The notes under the pieces were generated by a model. That model saw only the letters and a list, made by a program, of their open reading frames with translations, was not told where the DNA came from and did not search any database. Source: Amaranthus tricolor (Eukaryota; Streptophyta; Magnoliopsida; Caryophyllales; Amaranthaceae). From it: a stretch of DNA of 64,000 nt. The DNA is taken from NCBI RefSeq assembly GCF_026212465.1, contig NC_080057.1:25112647-25176646 (forward strand), in the 5' to 3' direction. Position 1 is the stretch's first letter, and each line of letters opens with the position of its first letter. Below are positions 1 through 12,029 of the stretch, piece after piece. The translations under genes and the position numbers were made by a program.

Positions 1-795
1 TTATTATTATATCCATACATTCTAATTTTTAACTATTATTTAATTTTATCCATACAATTTTTCCTTCGTTCTCCATTTATTACTAACATTCACTTTTTTT
101 TTTTTAAAAAAAAAAATCAATTCTCTTTTCTACATACCAATTCAAATCAACGGAAGATTAGGACTAAAAGATATTTATCTTAACTTGAGTTTCTCCAATC
201 CTCATCAATATTACTAAATTCTCAAAACCATGTGGGAAATATTTTTTTGGAGGAATATCATGTGGAATATTAATTTAGTTTATAAAATACATATAATCCT
301 TATTCAACAACCATACTTGGGGGCTGGGGCATGATTACTTCTACGCCATGCATGAGTAATCTATGTGAGTATGAACCCAAATTTTTTTTATATCATTTTA
401 AATTACTTGTAATATTTGACTTTTCATGTAGTTTAATACATTAATTTAATCTTTAATATTTTTAATTATGTGTAATAAAAATTATAAAAATTTAATAATC
501 TTTGCATTGAGATGAATCAAATTTGAGATGAATCAAATAAGATCCCACTTGACTATATTTTAACTTATAAATTAAAAACTAATAACTAATTAAGAATGAT
601 AACTAAATAATACAATATTCCTTATGTAGTAATTTGAAACGTATAAAGTATATATAAAGAATTTTCAGTGAAAGGACTTTAAAATTGCCAAGAGTTTTAG
701 CAACTTTATTATGTTAACAGCGAAACCAACAAATATTATAATTCACACATAAAATTAAAATAATTTATCCGCCAAATACCCGACAAATAATATTA
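1..795. other. intergenic, no gene seen
   Basis: AT-rich sequence upstream of the CER1-like gene. I see no coding region, RNA gene or intact mobile element here, only short poly-A/T runs. Confidence 0.6.
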
Positions 796-1038
796 CTCCC
801 TTCTATTCATTTTAAGCGTTCCAGTTATTTTGGGACAATATTCATCTATCACTCTTAAATTTTATTTTATTATTAATCTATAAGTTAAATCATATTCATG
901 TGAGATCTTATTTTATTCATTTTAGTGTAAAGTTCATTAAAATCAACTTTATATAATTTTTAATAATACATAATTAGATATATTAAAGATTAAATAAGTG
1001 TATTGGTTAGAGTGTATAGTGTAAATAAGATAGAGGAG
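796..1038. mobile_element. degenerate Stowaway-like MITE
   Basis: The left end begins CTCCCTTCTATTC after a TA, and the right end finishes with GAGGAG before a TA, the arrangement of Tc1/mariner-type Stowaway MITEs. The inverted repeats match only loosely, so this is an old copy or a chance resemblance. Size, about 240 bp, fits the clearer copy at 1402-1654, and the interior shares its A+T-rich phrases. Confidence 0.4.
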
Positions 1039-1254
1039 TACTATATTTTTACATGTTTCGGGGATCGTGGCTGAGCTTTGTTCACAAGTAGCTCCTCCCC
1101 TATGCATGATGCATCATTGTTGATACGATCTGTAAGCGGGTCTTCCTTCAATAGTTTATAATTAATGAAGTGAGAAAATGACCTTCTATACCATTACATT
1201 GATAGATCTACTATGCTATACCATCATATTTTTTTTAAAATGCAAGATAGGCCA

Positions 1255-1400
1255 GGATAAAAGTGTTCAAAATAAACTCGAAGATTTAATATCTACCCGA
1301 ATTTATAGCTAAACTCGATTTTAACCTGACTTTAAAATGAATTTAAAAATGCATAACTAATGGAGGTACAAGCCTCGATTTTTAAATGACCTGAAATACT
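1255..1400. repeat. fragment of CGGGT-rich dispersed repeat
   Basis: The stretch carries phrases such as AAGTGTTCAAAATAAACTCG and an interior resembling the repeats at 45143-45324 and 62341-62516. It is probably a diverged, incomplete copy of that hAT-like MITE family. No clean ends were seen. Confidence 0.3.
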
Positions 1401-1401
1401 A

Positions 1402-1654
1402 TTCCCTCCTGTTCACCACAAGTTTCTCATTTGCTTTATGCAATCTATCCAACGCACTTATTCAATTAATATCTCTAATTGTGCATAATTAAAAATTATA
1501 GAAAGTTGATGAAAATAATCGTTGCAATGAGACGAATCAAACAAGATCCTACTTGAACATATTTTAACTTATAGATTAATAAAATGCAAATTAAGAGTAA
1601 GAGATGAGTAATACCCAAAAAACAAATGGGACGCTTGTGGAGAATAGGAGGGAG
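1402..1654. mobile_element. Stowaway MITE upstream of CER1
   Basis: Terminal inverted repeats are visible: the left end reads TTCCCTCCTGTTCACCACAA and the reverse complement of the right end reads CTCCCTCCTATTCTCCACAA. Both ends are flanked by TA, the target duplication of Tc1/mariner elements. At about 250 bp with no coding capacity it is a non-autonomous Stowaway MITE, sitting roughly 280 bp upstream of the CER1 start codon. Confidence 0.75.
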
Positions 1655-1833
1655 TATATCTGAAATAGACCCAATAATTCAAATGAACATCTTTAAATCG
1701 AGAAAACTAATATTCATTCTAAAAAAAATATATTTACAATTGAAACAAGACCTGATTCTCATCCTATTTTATTTCTTTGTTGTAGGTTCCACTCACTTCC
1801 ACATGATCAAATGACTAAGCTTCACCATGTGGC

Positions 1834-1844
1834 TTTATATATTA
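1834..1844 (+). promoter_or_regulatory. putative TATA box of CER1-like gene
   Basis: TTTATATATTA lies about 90 bp before the ATG at 1931, a usual distance for a plant gene with a short leader. The call rests on position and sequence only. Confidence 0.45.
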
Positions 1845-1930
1845 AGCTCATTTTGTTTTTTTTGAGAAATCATATGCATGTTTAATGATTTTTAGTTTAA
1901 TAATATTTTATATCATAGTGAAAGAAAAGT

Positions 1931-2704
1931 ATGGCTTATACTCCTGGTATTCTTACTCATTGGCCATGGGAGCCTCTTGGTAGCTTCAAGGTTCTCTTTC
2001 TTCCCCATTTTAATTCTCATTTAATTACTATTTATCTTTCTAATACACTAATTTCTTGAATAATTATGGTAAATTATTCTAAGTTAATTAGCAAATAATA
2101 GTCTTAAAAATCATATTTAGTAATGCATTGTGCTAATTAGTTGATCATGTTAGCTTGTAATCTTGTATGAATTCTAGTTTCCATGAATGAGAAAAATAAA
2201 TTAAAATTGATGGTTGAAGCCCAAAATATATTATATATTCTCTTATGTCCCTTCATTCGAGAGCATTATAAGCTAAAAGTATGTATTACAACAGAACACA
2301 CAAACTTTCCTCATACTTTATACTAAATATTCCACTTAAAATAATGAGATTCGAACTCATGATCTTTCGTCACATCACGTTGTCTTCTAATACAATATCA
2401 AAAAATTAACTAAACCAAAAGCTTAAATTGATGATTGAAGCCCAACAATATCTTATATATAGTCAATCATGAAATTTCATTCGTTCACACGGAATCAAAA
2501 GCAAACGTGACATAAAATTCGAATCTCATCCACTTAAAAATAGGGTATGACACATGCATTGGTAAAATAACATGTTTTGAAATTTCAATCACAAACTTAA
2601 CTTTTACTCAAATAATATCTACACATATAAAAACACACATATACAACATTGCATGGATACTAAATTAAAAAACTGTTTAATTGCTAATATTTTTTTTTAA
2701 TAAC

Positions 2705-2765
<61 letters not shown>

Positions 2766-5700
2766 ATTAAATAAATAAATTTATATTATATATACTAACA
2801 TTGATATTATTGTTTAATGGGTGAAGTATGTTTTAGTGGCACCTGGAGTGATTCACAGCATATACTTGTTCATAGTGAAATCAGAAGAAAGAAGCCTATT
2901 TTATGTATTGACATTCCCATTTATGTTATGGAGGATGCTTCATAATCAGCTGTGGATCACCCTATCGCGTTATCGTACGACCAATGGCAAAAACTTGATT
3001 GTTGATAAGAGTATTGAGTTTGACCAAGTTGATAGGGAAAGCAATTGGTAAGAATACTAATTACAATAACTAACCTTTACTTGATATTTCCTCTATCCTA
3101 CAAATTTTACCTAAATTTTCATTCAAATTTATTCTATTAAATTTGTCTTACTTTTATTGTTGGTTGTGACAAGAGTTGTACTGATCTAACCATAATATAT
3201 ACGAGCTTAAAACGGCTCGTGCCATAAATAAGTCATACTTTAAATAGACCTTTATTATTTACATAAATAAAACAGGCTAAAAATGACTCTATACAAACTT
3301 TAAATGACTCTTTATTATTAGTTTTTTTCTTTAATTATGATAAATTACTATATATTTATGATAAAAGCAAGTAATTATATTATACTACATAAATTGAATA
3401 TGATTATTTCAATAGAATTCTAAAGAGCAAAACTATAAACGGAACAGCTCAGGCCGGGCTGGAGTGGATTGAGAGGGCTCAACCCATTTGAACTTATTTA
3501 TATTTTGTTTGAGTCCGACCCATTTCGATCCCTTTGGCCCAATTCAAATTTGACCCATACTACAGATCTAGTCGTGACCCACATCTTTTTTAAATTCGAC
3601 TTCATTCACACACTTAACTTATATTTTCAGGGATGAGCAGATATTATTTAATTGGATAATATTTTATGGGTTTTATTGGGGTATAGAAGCAGCAAGAAAA
3701 GCACCATTGTGGAGAATGGATGGGATGGTACAAATAATGTTGATTCATATTGGTCCCGTGGAGTTTATGTACTATTGGTTACATAGAGCATTACACCATC
3801 ACTTTCTCTACTCTCGTTATCACTCTCATCACCATTCTTCCATTGTCACTCAACCTATTACTTGTAAGTCATTTTTCATTTTTCACTTTTCTTTGACCGG
3901 AATATACTGGTATAATGATGATGATTTTCATTTATGTACGTTCTTATAAATTCTAGTTTGATGTTGTGCAAATATATCATCATCATCATACTCAGTGTAT
4001 CCGCCCATAGAAAATTATGATCAGGGTTTGAGGAGGGAAGGACGGCGGCAACTCATATCCATAAAAGAAGAGCGCGACCTAAGAGTCCCTCAACTCAAGA
4101 AATAATAGGAGCAGTTTCTGCAACGGCTAGGGCCGAGTGAGGCTGAAGCTGACTTCGTAGGTTTGCATCGTATCGCCCAGACGTGACCCTTAAACATAAA
4201 AAGATATTTATAAAATCATACGATATTATAATTTTGCTGCTATATAACAAATGACAGTCTAACAACCATTTGCCAAATGTAGCAAAATTACTGGTCAATC
4301 AAAGCTGACATGGCAGTTTTATAGTTGTTTGCAGTGTAATTTGAAATTAATGCAATTTTTGCAAGATTACTTACATTGTTTCTACTTTCTATAATAAAAC
4401 CATAAAATAATTACAATACATACTATACAATGAGAAAATATTTAGAGTATATGTTTTACAATCAGAGTTATTAGATTTTTTCTATAATGAAAAGCATAGA
4501 ATTTCACTTTTTCCTTTAATACAAAATAAACCTGAAATAAATATTTTAATAGGAATAATTAGTTTCCAGTAACAATATGAAAACTTCTTAGTAATTGCAA
4601 TTATACAATAAGAATGATTAGATTGTTTCTATAATAAATATATAGTTTCCATTAAATAAAAGGATACTTTTGGTAATTGAAATCATACAATCAAAATGAT
4701 CAGATAGTTTTATAATAAAAGACATAGAATTTCACTATTTCCTTCATTAAAGAATAACATAAATTCAATAATCAAAATAAATATTTTCAGTTTTAATATT
4801 TTCCGTTTGTGCAAATACATCGAGTTTATTAAATACATAAATTTAACAAAATTAATATGTACTAGCGTCATTCTGAGATTATTACTTATTAGAATTGCGA
4901 TTCTACTTGAAATCAGTGACATGGATAGTATCTGATCGGTGAAACATTGAATAATTAATATTAATATTTTTTTTTAAGTTTAGTTGTAATTATGGAATAT
5001 TTTCATCAAACACAAGTGCATATAAGAAAAAACAAGTAAAATTGTGACTAAGTTTGTTGAATTGGATCGTAAGATCGTATTATGATCATACCACGTAAGA
5101 GTTTATTCTATCTCAAATCGTAAGATTTCACCAACTTTACAATTCTGCTTAAGATCTGAATCGCTCACCTCTCTTTAAAGTCGTAGTAAATCAGAATCAC
5201 AGTTTTAAAAACAATTAATTCTGATTTCAATTTAGTTTTTTTGATAAAATGAATCTGTTGATGATTTTGATTAATTAACATTCAATTAATCAAGTTTTGA
5301 TATTTAATTTTTAACAAAAATATATTTGTTCTTAAGCATTTACATAGAACAATATTATTGCATGAAACCATCATTATATGATATTTAAAAATAAGAGAAA
5401 ACACAAACAATAAAAATAATGGAATTGTATTTAAAAATAAAATAGAGTAAATTTAATAGGACATATTAAAATAAAATGCAATAAATTGAATTTGACAGAG
5501 ACATATATATGTTAATTATTATTTTTTATTTTTTTGTGGCAGCCGTAATTCATCCATTTGCTGAGCACATATTATACTATGGTCTCTTCTCCATACCAAT
5601 GTTAACAACAATAATCACTGGGACACAATCTATTGTTGCTGTGTACATTTATATAACTTACATTGATTTTATGAACAACTTGGGTCATTGCAATTTTGAG

Positions 5701-5930
5701 CTCATTCCTAAATGGCTCTTTACCTCATTTCCTCTACTTAAGTATCTCTTCTACACTCCCTCGTAAGTGCTCAACTCTCTTGGTATCGATACACATTTAA
5801 CTTAAAGGCCTCTTATTAGAGTATATAACATATAGATTTTGGGTCTCATTCACCTGCTTAAGCTCTGATACCATTTCAATAAACTAAATCAATTAAAAAC
5901 TTAAGTTGATGATTGAGGCTCTACAATGTG

Positions 5931-6006
<76 letters not shown>

Positions 6007-7618
6007 ATTCTTATAGATTTTGTATGAAGAGGCGTGATAGAATAGTATCTTAGCTTTTAGCTTCAACCATTAGCCTAAACTTTGGGTAAAAGCCTTAGAT
6101 TGTGTGTTGTAAGATATATGTGTCTACCCACTAGTACCCAGGCGCGTTGTGTGACACTTTTCCTATCTTTCAGGAGCCTATCTTTTGGGGATGAATTTTG
6201 TGTGCGCATTTCTCCTTGCCCTCTTTTTGGAGGGGACAAGGGTATAATCTGCCCGCTACTCTCCTCCCCTTGGACCCTGACTTGTGGGGATATTGGCTTG
6301 ATGACTATGAGTGTATTATTACTATGACTATGACTATGACTTAAAAGAGAGTTTATAAACTGATTAAAAGTCATTTACCAGGCAAACTAAGTAGTTTTGA
6401 AAGTTTGTTAATCAAAAACCAAAATATCAAAACTCAAAAGTCAATGAAATAGTTAGTCAAGAAGCGAAATTACTAAACATCTCCCCATAACGTTTAATCT
6501 TAAGTTCTATTAAAATAACTTTATGCTCCCTCCTTACCAAAGATATGCTCCACCATAATATTTATATGAATCTATTATTTTAGTCAAACAGAAATATATT
6601 TTCTAGAAAAAGGAAGTATTATAATTTCAAATACCGAATTTTCCTTAAGTGTTAAGATGCAAACAAAAATAAAAATTTAATTTATTATAATAATTGACTT
6701 ATTATTTATGATAATTAATTTTTTTATTGATATAGGTTTCACTCTCTACACCACACAAGATTTAGAACAAACTACTCTCTTTTCATGCCAATCTATGACT
6801 ACATATATGGAACATGGGATGAATCCACAGATACTCTATATGAAACAACTCTTGAGAAACAAGAAGACATTCCTAATGTTGTTCATCTTACTCATTTGAC
6901 TACACTACAATCAATTTACCATCTAAGGCTAGGGTTTGCATCTCTTGCTTCCAAACCCTTGAATACAAAATGGTATTTGTGGCCTCTTTCATTTGGGTCT
7001 TTTCTCATGACATTGATGTATGGTAAAGCATTTATGGTTGAGAAAAACACTTTTAAAAACCTCAAGGCACAATTGTGGATCATACCACGATATCTCATAC
7101 ATGTAAGCTATTAATTATGCCCTTACTTTTATTTTTTATTTTTAGTTGCTAAATCACTATGATAATTTATATTGCTAAGTTGTCAACTTATCATTTTGCA
7201 GTACTCCTCCAGTTTCATTTTATTGATTACATTTAATTTTACACAACTGTCAAAGTATAATTCAAGTCTCAATATATCTATAATGCTTCATAAAAAATAG
7301 GGAAATTTGCAAAGAAACACCTTTTAAAACCCTTTTTTTGTAAAGAAACACCTTTTATAATTTTTTTTGTAAAAAAACACCTTTTAAGAGACTTTTTTTT
7401 AAAAAAAACACCTTAAATCAGCTTCCGGTGACTTTTGTCAACTTTCCGGCGTTGACTATGCCAGTCAACGCCGGAAAGTTGACAAAAGTCACCGGCATTT
7501 GATTTAAGGTGTTTTTTTTTAAAAAAGTCTTTTAAAAGGTGTTTTTTTACAAAAAAAATTATAAAAGGTGTTTCTTTACAAAAAAAAATTTTTTAAAAAT
7601 TATTATTTTTTTATTTTG

Positions 7619-7659
<41 letters not shown>

Positions 7660-7940
7660 ATTCTTAATTTTTTTTAATTTTTTTTTAATTTTTTTTATTA
7701 ATAATAAAAATAAATTTTTTTTAAAAAAATAATATTAATGATAAAAATAAAAATAAAAATAAAAACAAAAATTTTAAAAATAGTTAAAAAAAATTAAAAA
7801 AAAATTAATAATAATAAAAAAATAAAAAGTATAAAAAAATATAAAATAACAATAATAATAATTAAAAATAATAATAATAATAATAAAATTAAAAATAAAT
7901 ATAAAATTTAAAAAATATTTTTAAAAAAAAAGAATAATAA

Positions 7941-7996
<56 letters not shown>

Positions 7997-8263
7997 ATTC
8001 TTTTTTTTAAAAAAAAATTTTTATTTTATTTTTATTTTTAATTTTATTATTATTATTATTATTATTATTTTTAATTATTATTATTGTTATTTTATATTTT
8101 TTTATACTTTTTATTTTTTTTATTATTATTAATTTTTTTTTAATTTTTTTTAACTTTTTTTAAAATTTTTGTTTTTATTTTTATTACTACTTTTATTATT
8201 AATATTATTTTTTGAAAAAAATTTTTATTTTTATTATTATATAAAAAAAAATTTTTTTTAAAA

Positions 8264-8307
<44 letters not shown>

Positions 8308-11300
8308 CAAAAATAAAAAAAATAATAATTTTTAAAAAATTTTTTTTTTATTATTTCAAAAGAAACACCTTTTAAAACCCTTTTTGTAAAGAAACACCTT
8401 TTATAATTTTTTTTGTAAAAAAACACCTTTTAAGAGACTTTTTTTAAAAAAAACACCTTAAATCAGTTTCCGGTGACTTTTGTCAACTTTCCGGCGTTGA
8501 CTGGCATAGTCAACGCCGGAAAGTTGACAAAAGTCACCGGAAACTGATTTAAGGTGTTTTTTTTAAAAAAAGTCTCTTAAAAGGTGTTTTTTTACAAAAA
8601 AAATTTATAAAAGGTGTTTCTTTACAAAAAAGTGATTTTAAAAGGTATTTCTTTGCAAATTTTCCTAAAAACATATTAAAAAATATGTTAAAAATTCTAT
8701 ACATTAAATTGAATTTAATATAATCCTCGTGTATATATTTTAACTTTTATATACCCAAATCATGTTTGAATTTTTCTCTCCTTATATGAATATTCTAAAT
8801 GTAACCAACAAAATGAAACAAACAATATAGTGAATAGTTATGTATATAAATATAACCTCATCATAACTCATAAGCATAGCCCTTTAATTTTTAGAAATTA
8901 ATTACATAAAATTCAAATTCCATATTGTATTGTGTGGTGACGCTTTATTCTTCATACTTTCTCCATTTTAATTTATTTGTTATTACTCCATATACAATCA
9001 AAACTATATAAAATTTTTATATTATATAAGAAATGAATGCTTTGGATGTAGCATCACTTTCAATGGCAACAAGAGACTACCAACAAAATGATTGAAGAAG
9101 CCATTCTAGAGGCTCATAATAAAGGAGTCAAAGTTGTGAGCTTGGGGCTATGTAATCAGGCAAGCCACTATGCTTTTGCATGTATTATAATTTTTTTATC
9201 TTATAAGAATTTGATCTTATTAGTTTGTCTCGTTAAAGCACGTATCCTCTCTTTCTTTCAGCTTACTCTGTATTAAAAAAACGTTTATTTACAATCAAGT
9301 TATATAACTAGTGGTAATAGCAAAAGTTTATAGGGTAATTTTCATGAAAAGTAACAAGTGATTATCATGAAAATAAAATTATCCACGCACATTGTATTTT
9401 TCTTAACAAAATTTTACTACCACCTAATATCACCCCTTTAAGTGATAGTGGACGAAAATAATAATGTTAACAAAAAGAGAAATAAATATACGATGAACTT
9501 TCACATGTGATTTTTCTGTTATATGTAATTATTATTATTAGCCAAATTTTAACATTGTGTACCAAACGAGCCGTGATTTTGAAGCATAACTAGCTAGCTG
9601 ATTAACTTGTTGTGCTTGATGTTGATTCAGGGAAAAGAATTAAATGAAAATGGTAAAATTTACTTGAGGAGAAACCCTACGCTAAAAGTGAAAGTGGTTG
9701 ATGGTAGCAGTTTAACTATTGCATTGGTGCTTAATAGTATTCCTCATGAAACTACCCAAGTTTTATTTAGGGGTAACATTTCTAAAGTGGCCTACTCCAT
9801 TGTCTCTGCCCTGTGTTATAAGGGCATTCAGGTAATCATTATATTTAAGCTTGCTGATAATAAAGTTGGCCAGGTTCTATACATATAAATTAAGTGTTCG
9901 ATTGCACAAGACCTTTAAAAATATTGCGTATTTTTGCTCTGCTCTAATAAATGTTTCACTTCTTTTTGTTGTCAAATCTTATATTAGTATGGTGAGAAAT
10001 CAATTGTCACACTTTTTATTAACAAAAATAAAAATTTAATAATAGGAGCAACATAAATAGTTCCAAATGGTGCCTAAACATATGGTTGGTCTCCATGATT
10101 CCAACAAAATAGCCTTAGTGGAGCAATATAGAAGCATACATAGTCTCTCATTTCAACAAAATAACCTTTTATTTCAAACAAAATTGAAGGTTTTCTTCAT
10201 ACAATCTAAAATACTTCCAATATAGTAGTATGTGACACTAATTTTTATATGATACAAATTATATTTTTATATGATATGCTATTAATCCATCTGCATTTTT
10301 TATTTGAATTTCATTATTTGATATATACTCATTTAAAAAACAGAAAGAGTGTTAACGACTTATATTACTAACTTTTAATTTTCTGTACGATTATGTGATT
10401 AACTTGTACGACTAACATTTAGTTTTCTGTACAATTAAGTTAGTTTAATCAGATTTCAAACTTAACATGTGTTTAAGTTTAACCTACATGCTTTTACAAC
10501 AACAATTTAGGTTGCCACCATAAGAAAGGATGAATATGAGAAGCTTAAGAAATTTGTAACAAAAGAAGGTATCAACAATCTCATCTTTTCAACAAAAAGC
10601 CTCAACCATGCAAAGGTAATAACCTTTAATTAATAGAAAATAAATAATTTTTTTCTTGTATAATCTTTCACTTATGCTTTGCTTTGTAGGTATGGTTAGT
10701 TGGAGAAGATTTGACTGCAATGGAACAATCCATGGCACAAAGAGGAACTCTATTTATTCCCTTCTCTCAGTTTCCTTCAAAAAAAGCGAGAAAAGATTGT
10801 TTCTATCATATTGTTCCATCCATGTTGGCTCCCAAATCTTTTGAGAACTTGCATTCTTGCGAGGTTTGTTCAGAATATATGATATTATTTTATCATTCAT
10901 TTATTTCTCCCATTTTGTTTCCTTAGATAGCTTAATTTTAAAACATATACTCGAAAATGAATTTTTTCCAACCACACACGCTAAACACTCGTCTAGGCAC
11001 GTCATCCTTTTTCTGATTTTTTTTTTCTAAACACTAAATTTGAGTCAATTCTAGATTTTCATTGTATAAAATCATCGTTTCCAAACATAATATTAAGATG
11101 TAAATTTGATCTTGTGATATTAATCCGCTAACATTTTCGTACATCAGAATTGGTTGCCGAGAAGGGTGATGAGTGCTTGTCGTGTAGCCGGAATCGTGCA
11201 CGCATTAGAAGGGTGGAACACAAACGAATGTGGGGATGCAGTATTTGACATGGACAAAACTTGGGAAGCTTCTCTTAGATATGGATTTCGGCCTTTCTTA

Positions 11301-11315
11301 GGTGTTACTCAATAG
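1931..11315 (+). CDS. CER1: CER1-like very-long-chain aldehyde decarbonylase (cuticular wax alkane synthesis), 10 exons
   Basis: Exons read as 1931-1990, 2827-3047, 3631-3863, 5543-5762, 6736-7102, 9052-9159, 9631-9831, 10511-10615, 10690-10863 and 11148-11315, joining in frame to 618 codons, the usual CER1 length. In the family this ER membrane protein acts with CER3 and cytochrome b5 to turn very-long-chain acyl-CoA into wax alkanes. The N-terminal half belongs to the fatty-acid-hydroxylase superfamily, with iron-binding histidine clusters visible at H145xxxH149H, H158xHHH, H175-H180 (HPFAEH) and H247xxHH. The C-terminal half is the WAX2 domain, including the NWLPRR and HALEGW motifs in the last exon. 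Nine exon joins are clean; intron 6 starts GC rather than GT. No frame breaks, so it looks functional. Introns 1, 3, 4, 5 and 6 carry repeats and mobile fragments. CER1 versus a CER1-like paralogue cannot be decided here. Confidence 0.95.
2326..2450 (-). repeat. SINE-like dispersed repeat copy, CER1 intron 1
   Basis: Read on the minus strand this goes from GGGCTTCAATCATCAA through a box-B-like GAGTTCGAATCTC to AAGTGGAATATT. The same order of phrases recurs at 5836-5930, 53220-53340 and 62593-62712, some copies adding TGGTATCAGA. A tRNA-derived SINE or a retrotransposon primer-site relic would explain it. A second short piece of the same repeat lies at 2207-2235. Confidence 0.45.
2709..2763. 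repeat. (AT)n microsatellite
   Basis: Uninterrupted AT dinucleotides, about 27 units, in CER1 intron 1. Confidence 0.95.
3976..4215 (-). mobile_element. 5'-truncated RTE LINE 3' end, CER1 intron 3
   Basis: On the minus strand this matches, phrase by phrase, the 3' untranslated tail of the RTE element at 33178-34740: a TTAAACATAAAA block, a G+C-rich middle with GAGGGACTC, then CCTGATCATAATTTTCTATG and a terminal run of ATG/GAT triplets. Only the tail is present, as expected for a 5'-truncated LINE insertion or a SINE sharing that tail. Confidence 0.65.
5836..5930 (-). repeat. SINE-like dispersed repeat copy, CER1 intron 4
   Basis: Same family as 2326-2450: the minus strand reads GCCTCAATCATCAACTTAAG, then TGGTATCAGAGC, then a GGTGAATGAGACCC stretch. 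TGGTATCAGAGC is the classic initiator-Met tRNA primer-site sequence, so an LTR relic is the alternative. The copy ends directly against an AT microsatellite. Confidence 0.45.
5932..6002. repeat. (AT)n microsatellite
   Basis: About 35 AT units in CER1 intron 4, beside the SINE-like repeat. Confidence 0.95.
6195..6325 (+). repeat. diverged LINE/SINE 3' tail, CER1 intron 4
   Basis: Resembles 45050-45127 (shared CTCTCCT, GACCCTGACTT/GATCCTGACTT and GGGATATTGG blocks) and, more distantly, the RTE LINE tail near 34620-34740. It ends in repeated ATGACT units. I read it as a solitary tail of an RTE-type element or of a SINE that shares that tail. Confidence 0.45.
7299..8666. mobile_element. 1.37-kb nested giant palindrome (foldback or MITE-like element), CER1 intron 5
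   Basis: The left end AGGGAAATTTGCAAAGAAAC mirrors the right end GTTTCTTTGCAAATTTTCCT with few changes. Each end holds its own hairpin, centred near 7460 and 8505. In each, four direct AAACACCTT-type subrepeats run inward to a CCGGCGTTGAC stem and then back out. The loops are TATGCCA (7457-7463) and TGGCATA (8502-8508), exact reverse complements. The 750 bp between is a low-complexity A/T tract that is itself inverted around about 7980. There is no coding potential and no convincing target duplication was found. It resembles a foldback element or two inverted MITEs, and lies wholly within intron 5 (7103-9051). Confidence 0.8.
9310..9575. mobile_element. relic of GGCC..TTTGGTAAT MITE family, CER1 intron 6
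   Basis: The right end GTACCAAACGAGCCG and internal phrases (ACTACCACCTAATATCACC, TTCATG..AAAATTA) resemble the clearer copy at 22436-22749. The left end is eroded. This is an old non-autonomous copy with no coding capacity. Confidence 0.35.
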
Positions 11316-11801
11316 ACCTTCAAAATGTACTTTGGAGTGTTTTATGTCTAATATGAGACTATATAAGATGAAGTATTTGTTATTAGTTATTCCTAATGTG
11401 TCATATGTTTTGATGTAACTTGATTACAAGAAATAAGAGACTATATATATCATGAGGATGAAGAAATGATGTTATGTATAATACATTATATAACATTTTA
11501 AAATATTTATAAATGGAAATAAAAACTTAAAACAAGAAACAAGTTAAGTGGGTTGCTACTAGGTCAATCCTGATTAGTAATAGATCAAGTTAGGGTTGTG
11601 ATTTTTGATTTAATTAACTAAATGTGTTGGATTCAGATTAAATGGTTTTTCACCCGTTCATATATGATCCAAGCACAAATTCGACCCCACCTGATATGTT
11701 TGACAGGCATAATATGTATTTTTTTATTTTAATTGTTTTCTCATAACCTCGTACGTAGTTATAGATATATTATATATTACATTGACATTTTTATAATGTA
11801 G

Positions 11802-12029
11802 TGTTTGGGAATAAACATTTCATTTCATATTATGATTTCAATTGTGAAATCATAAATGAAGAATTTGAGAATGACAAGATTTGAGTAGTTATTTTCAAAT
11901 TCTCAACTTTAACTACTTTAAAAATAATAGTAGAATTTGATCCAAATTTAAATTTGAAAAATTTTAATTTGCCAAATAATAAATTTGAGCCAATTTCAAA
12001 TTTCTAAATGAAATCATTATTCTCAAACA
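11802..12029. mobile_element. MITE with 24-bp inverted ends, between CER1 and PGDH
   Basis: Left end TGTTTGGGAATAAACATTTC and the reverse complement of the right end TGTTTGAGAATAATGATTTC pair over about 24 bp. The 230-bp body is A+T-rich without a reading frame. The target duplication is not clear, so the superfamily (hAT or Harbinger) is left open. Confidence 0.6.

Noticed and set aside
6075..6374. Overlapping 99- and 81-codon frames on opposite strands
   Set aside because: They lie in CER1 intron 4 over a repeat tail; no protein features.
7600..8350. The A/T triplet tract as an independent microsatellite
   Set aside because: It is inverted around its centre and bounded by the two hairpins, so it belongs to the larger palindrome.
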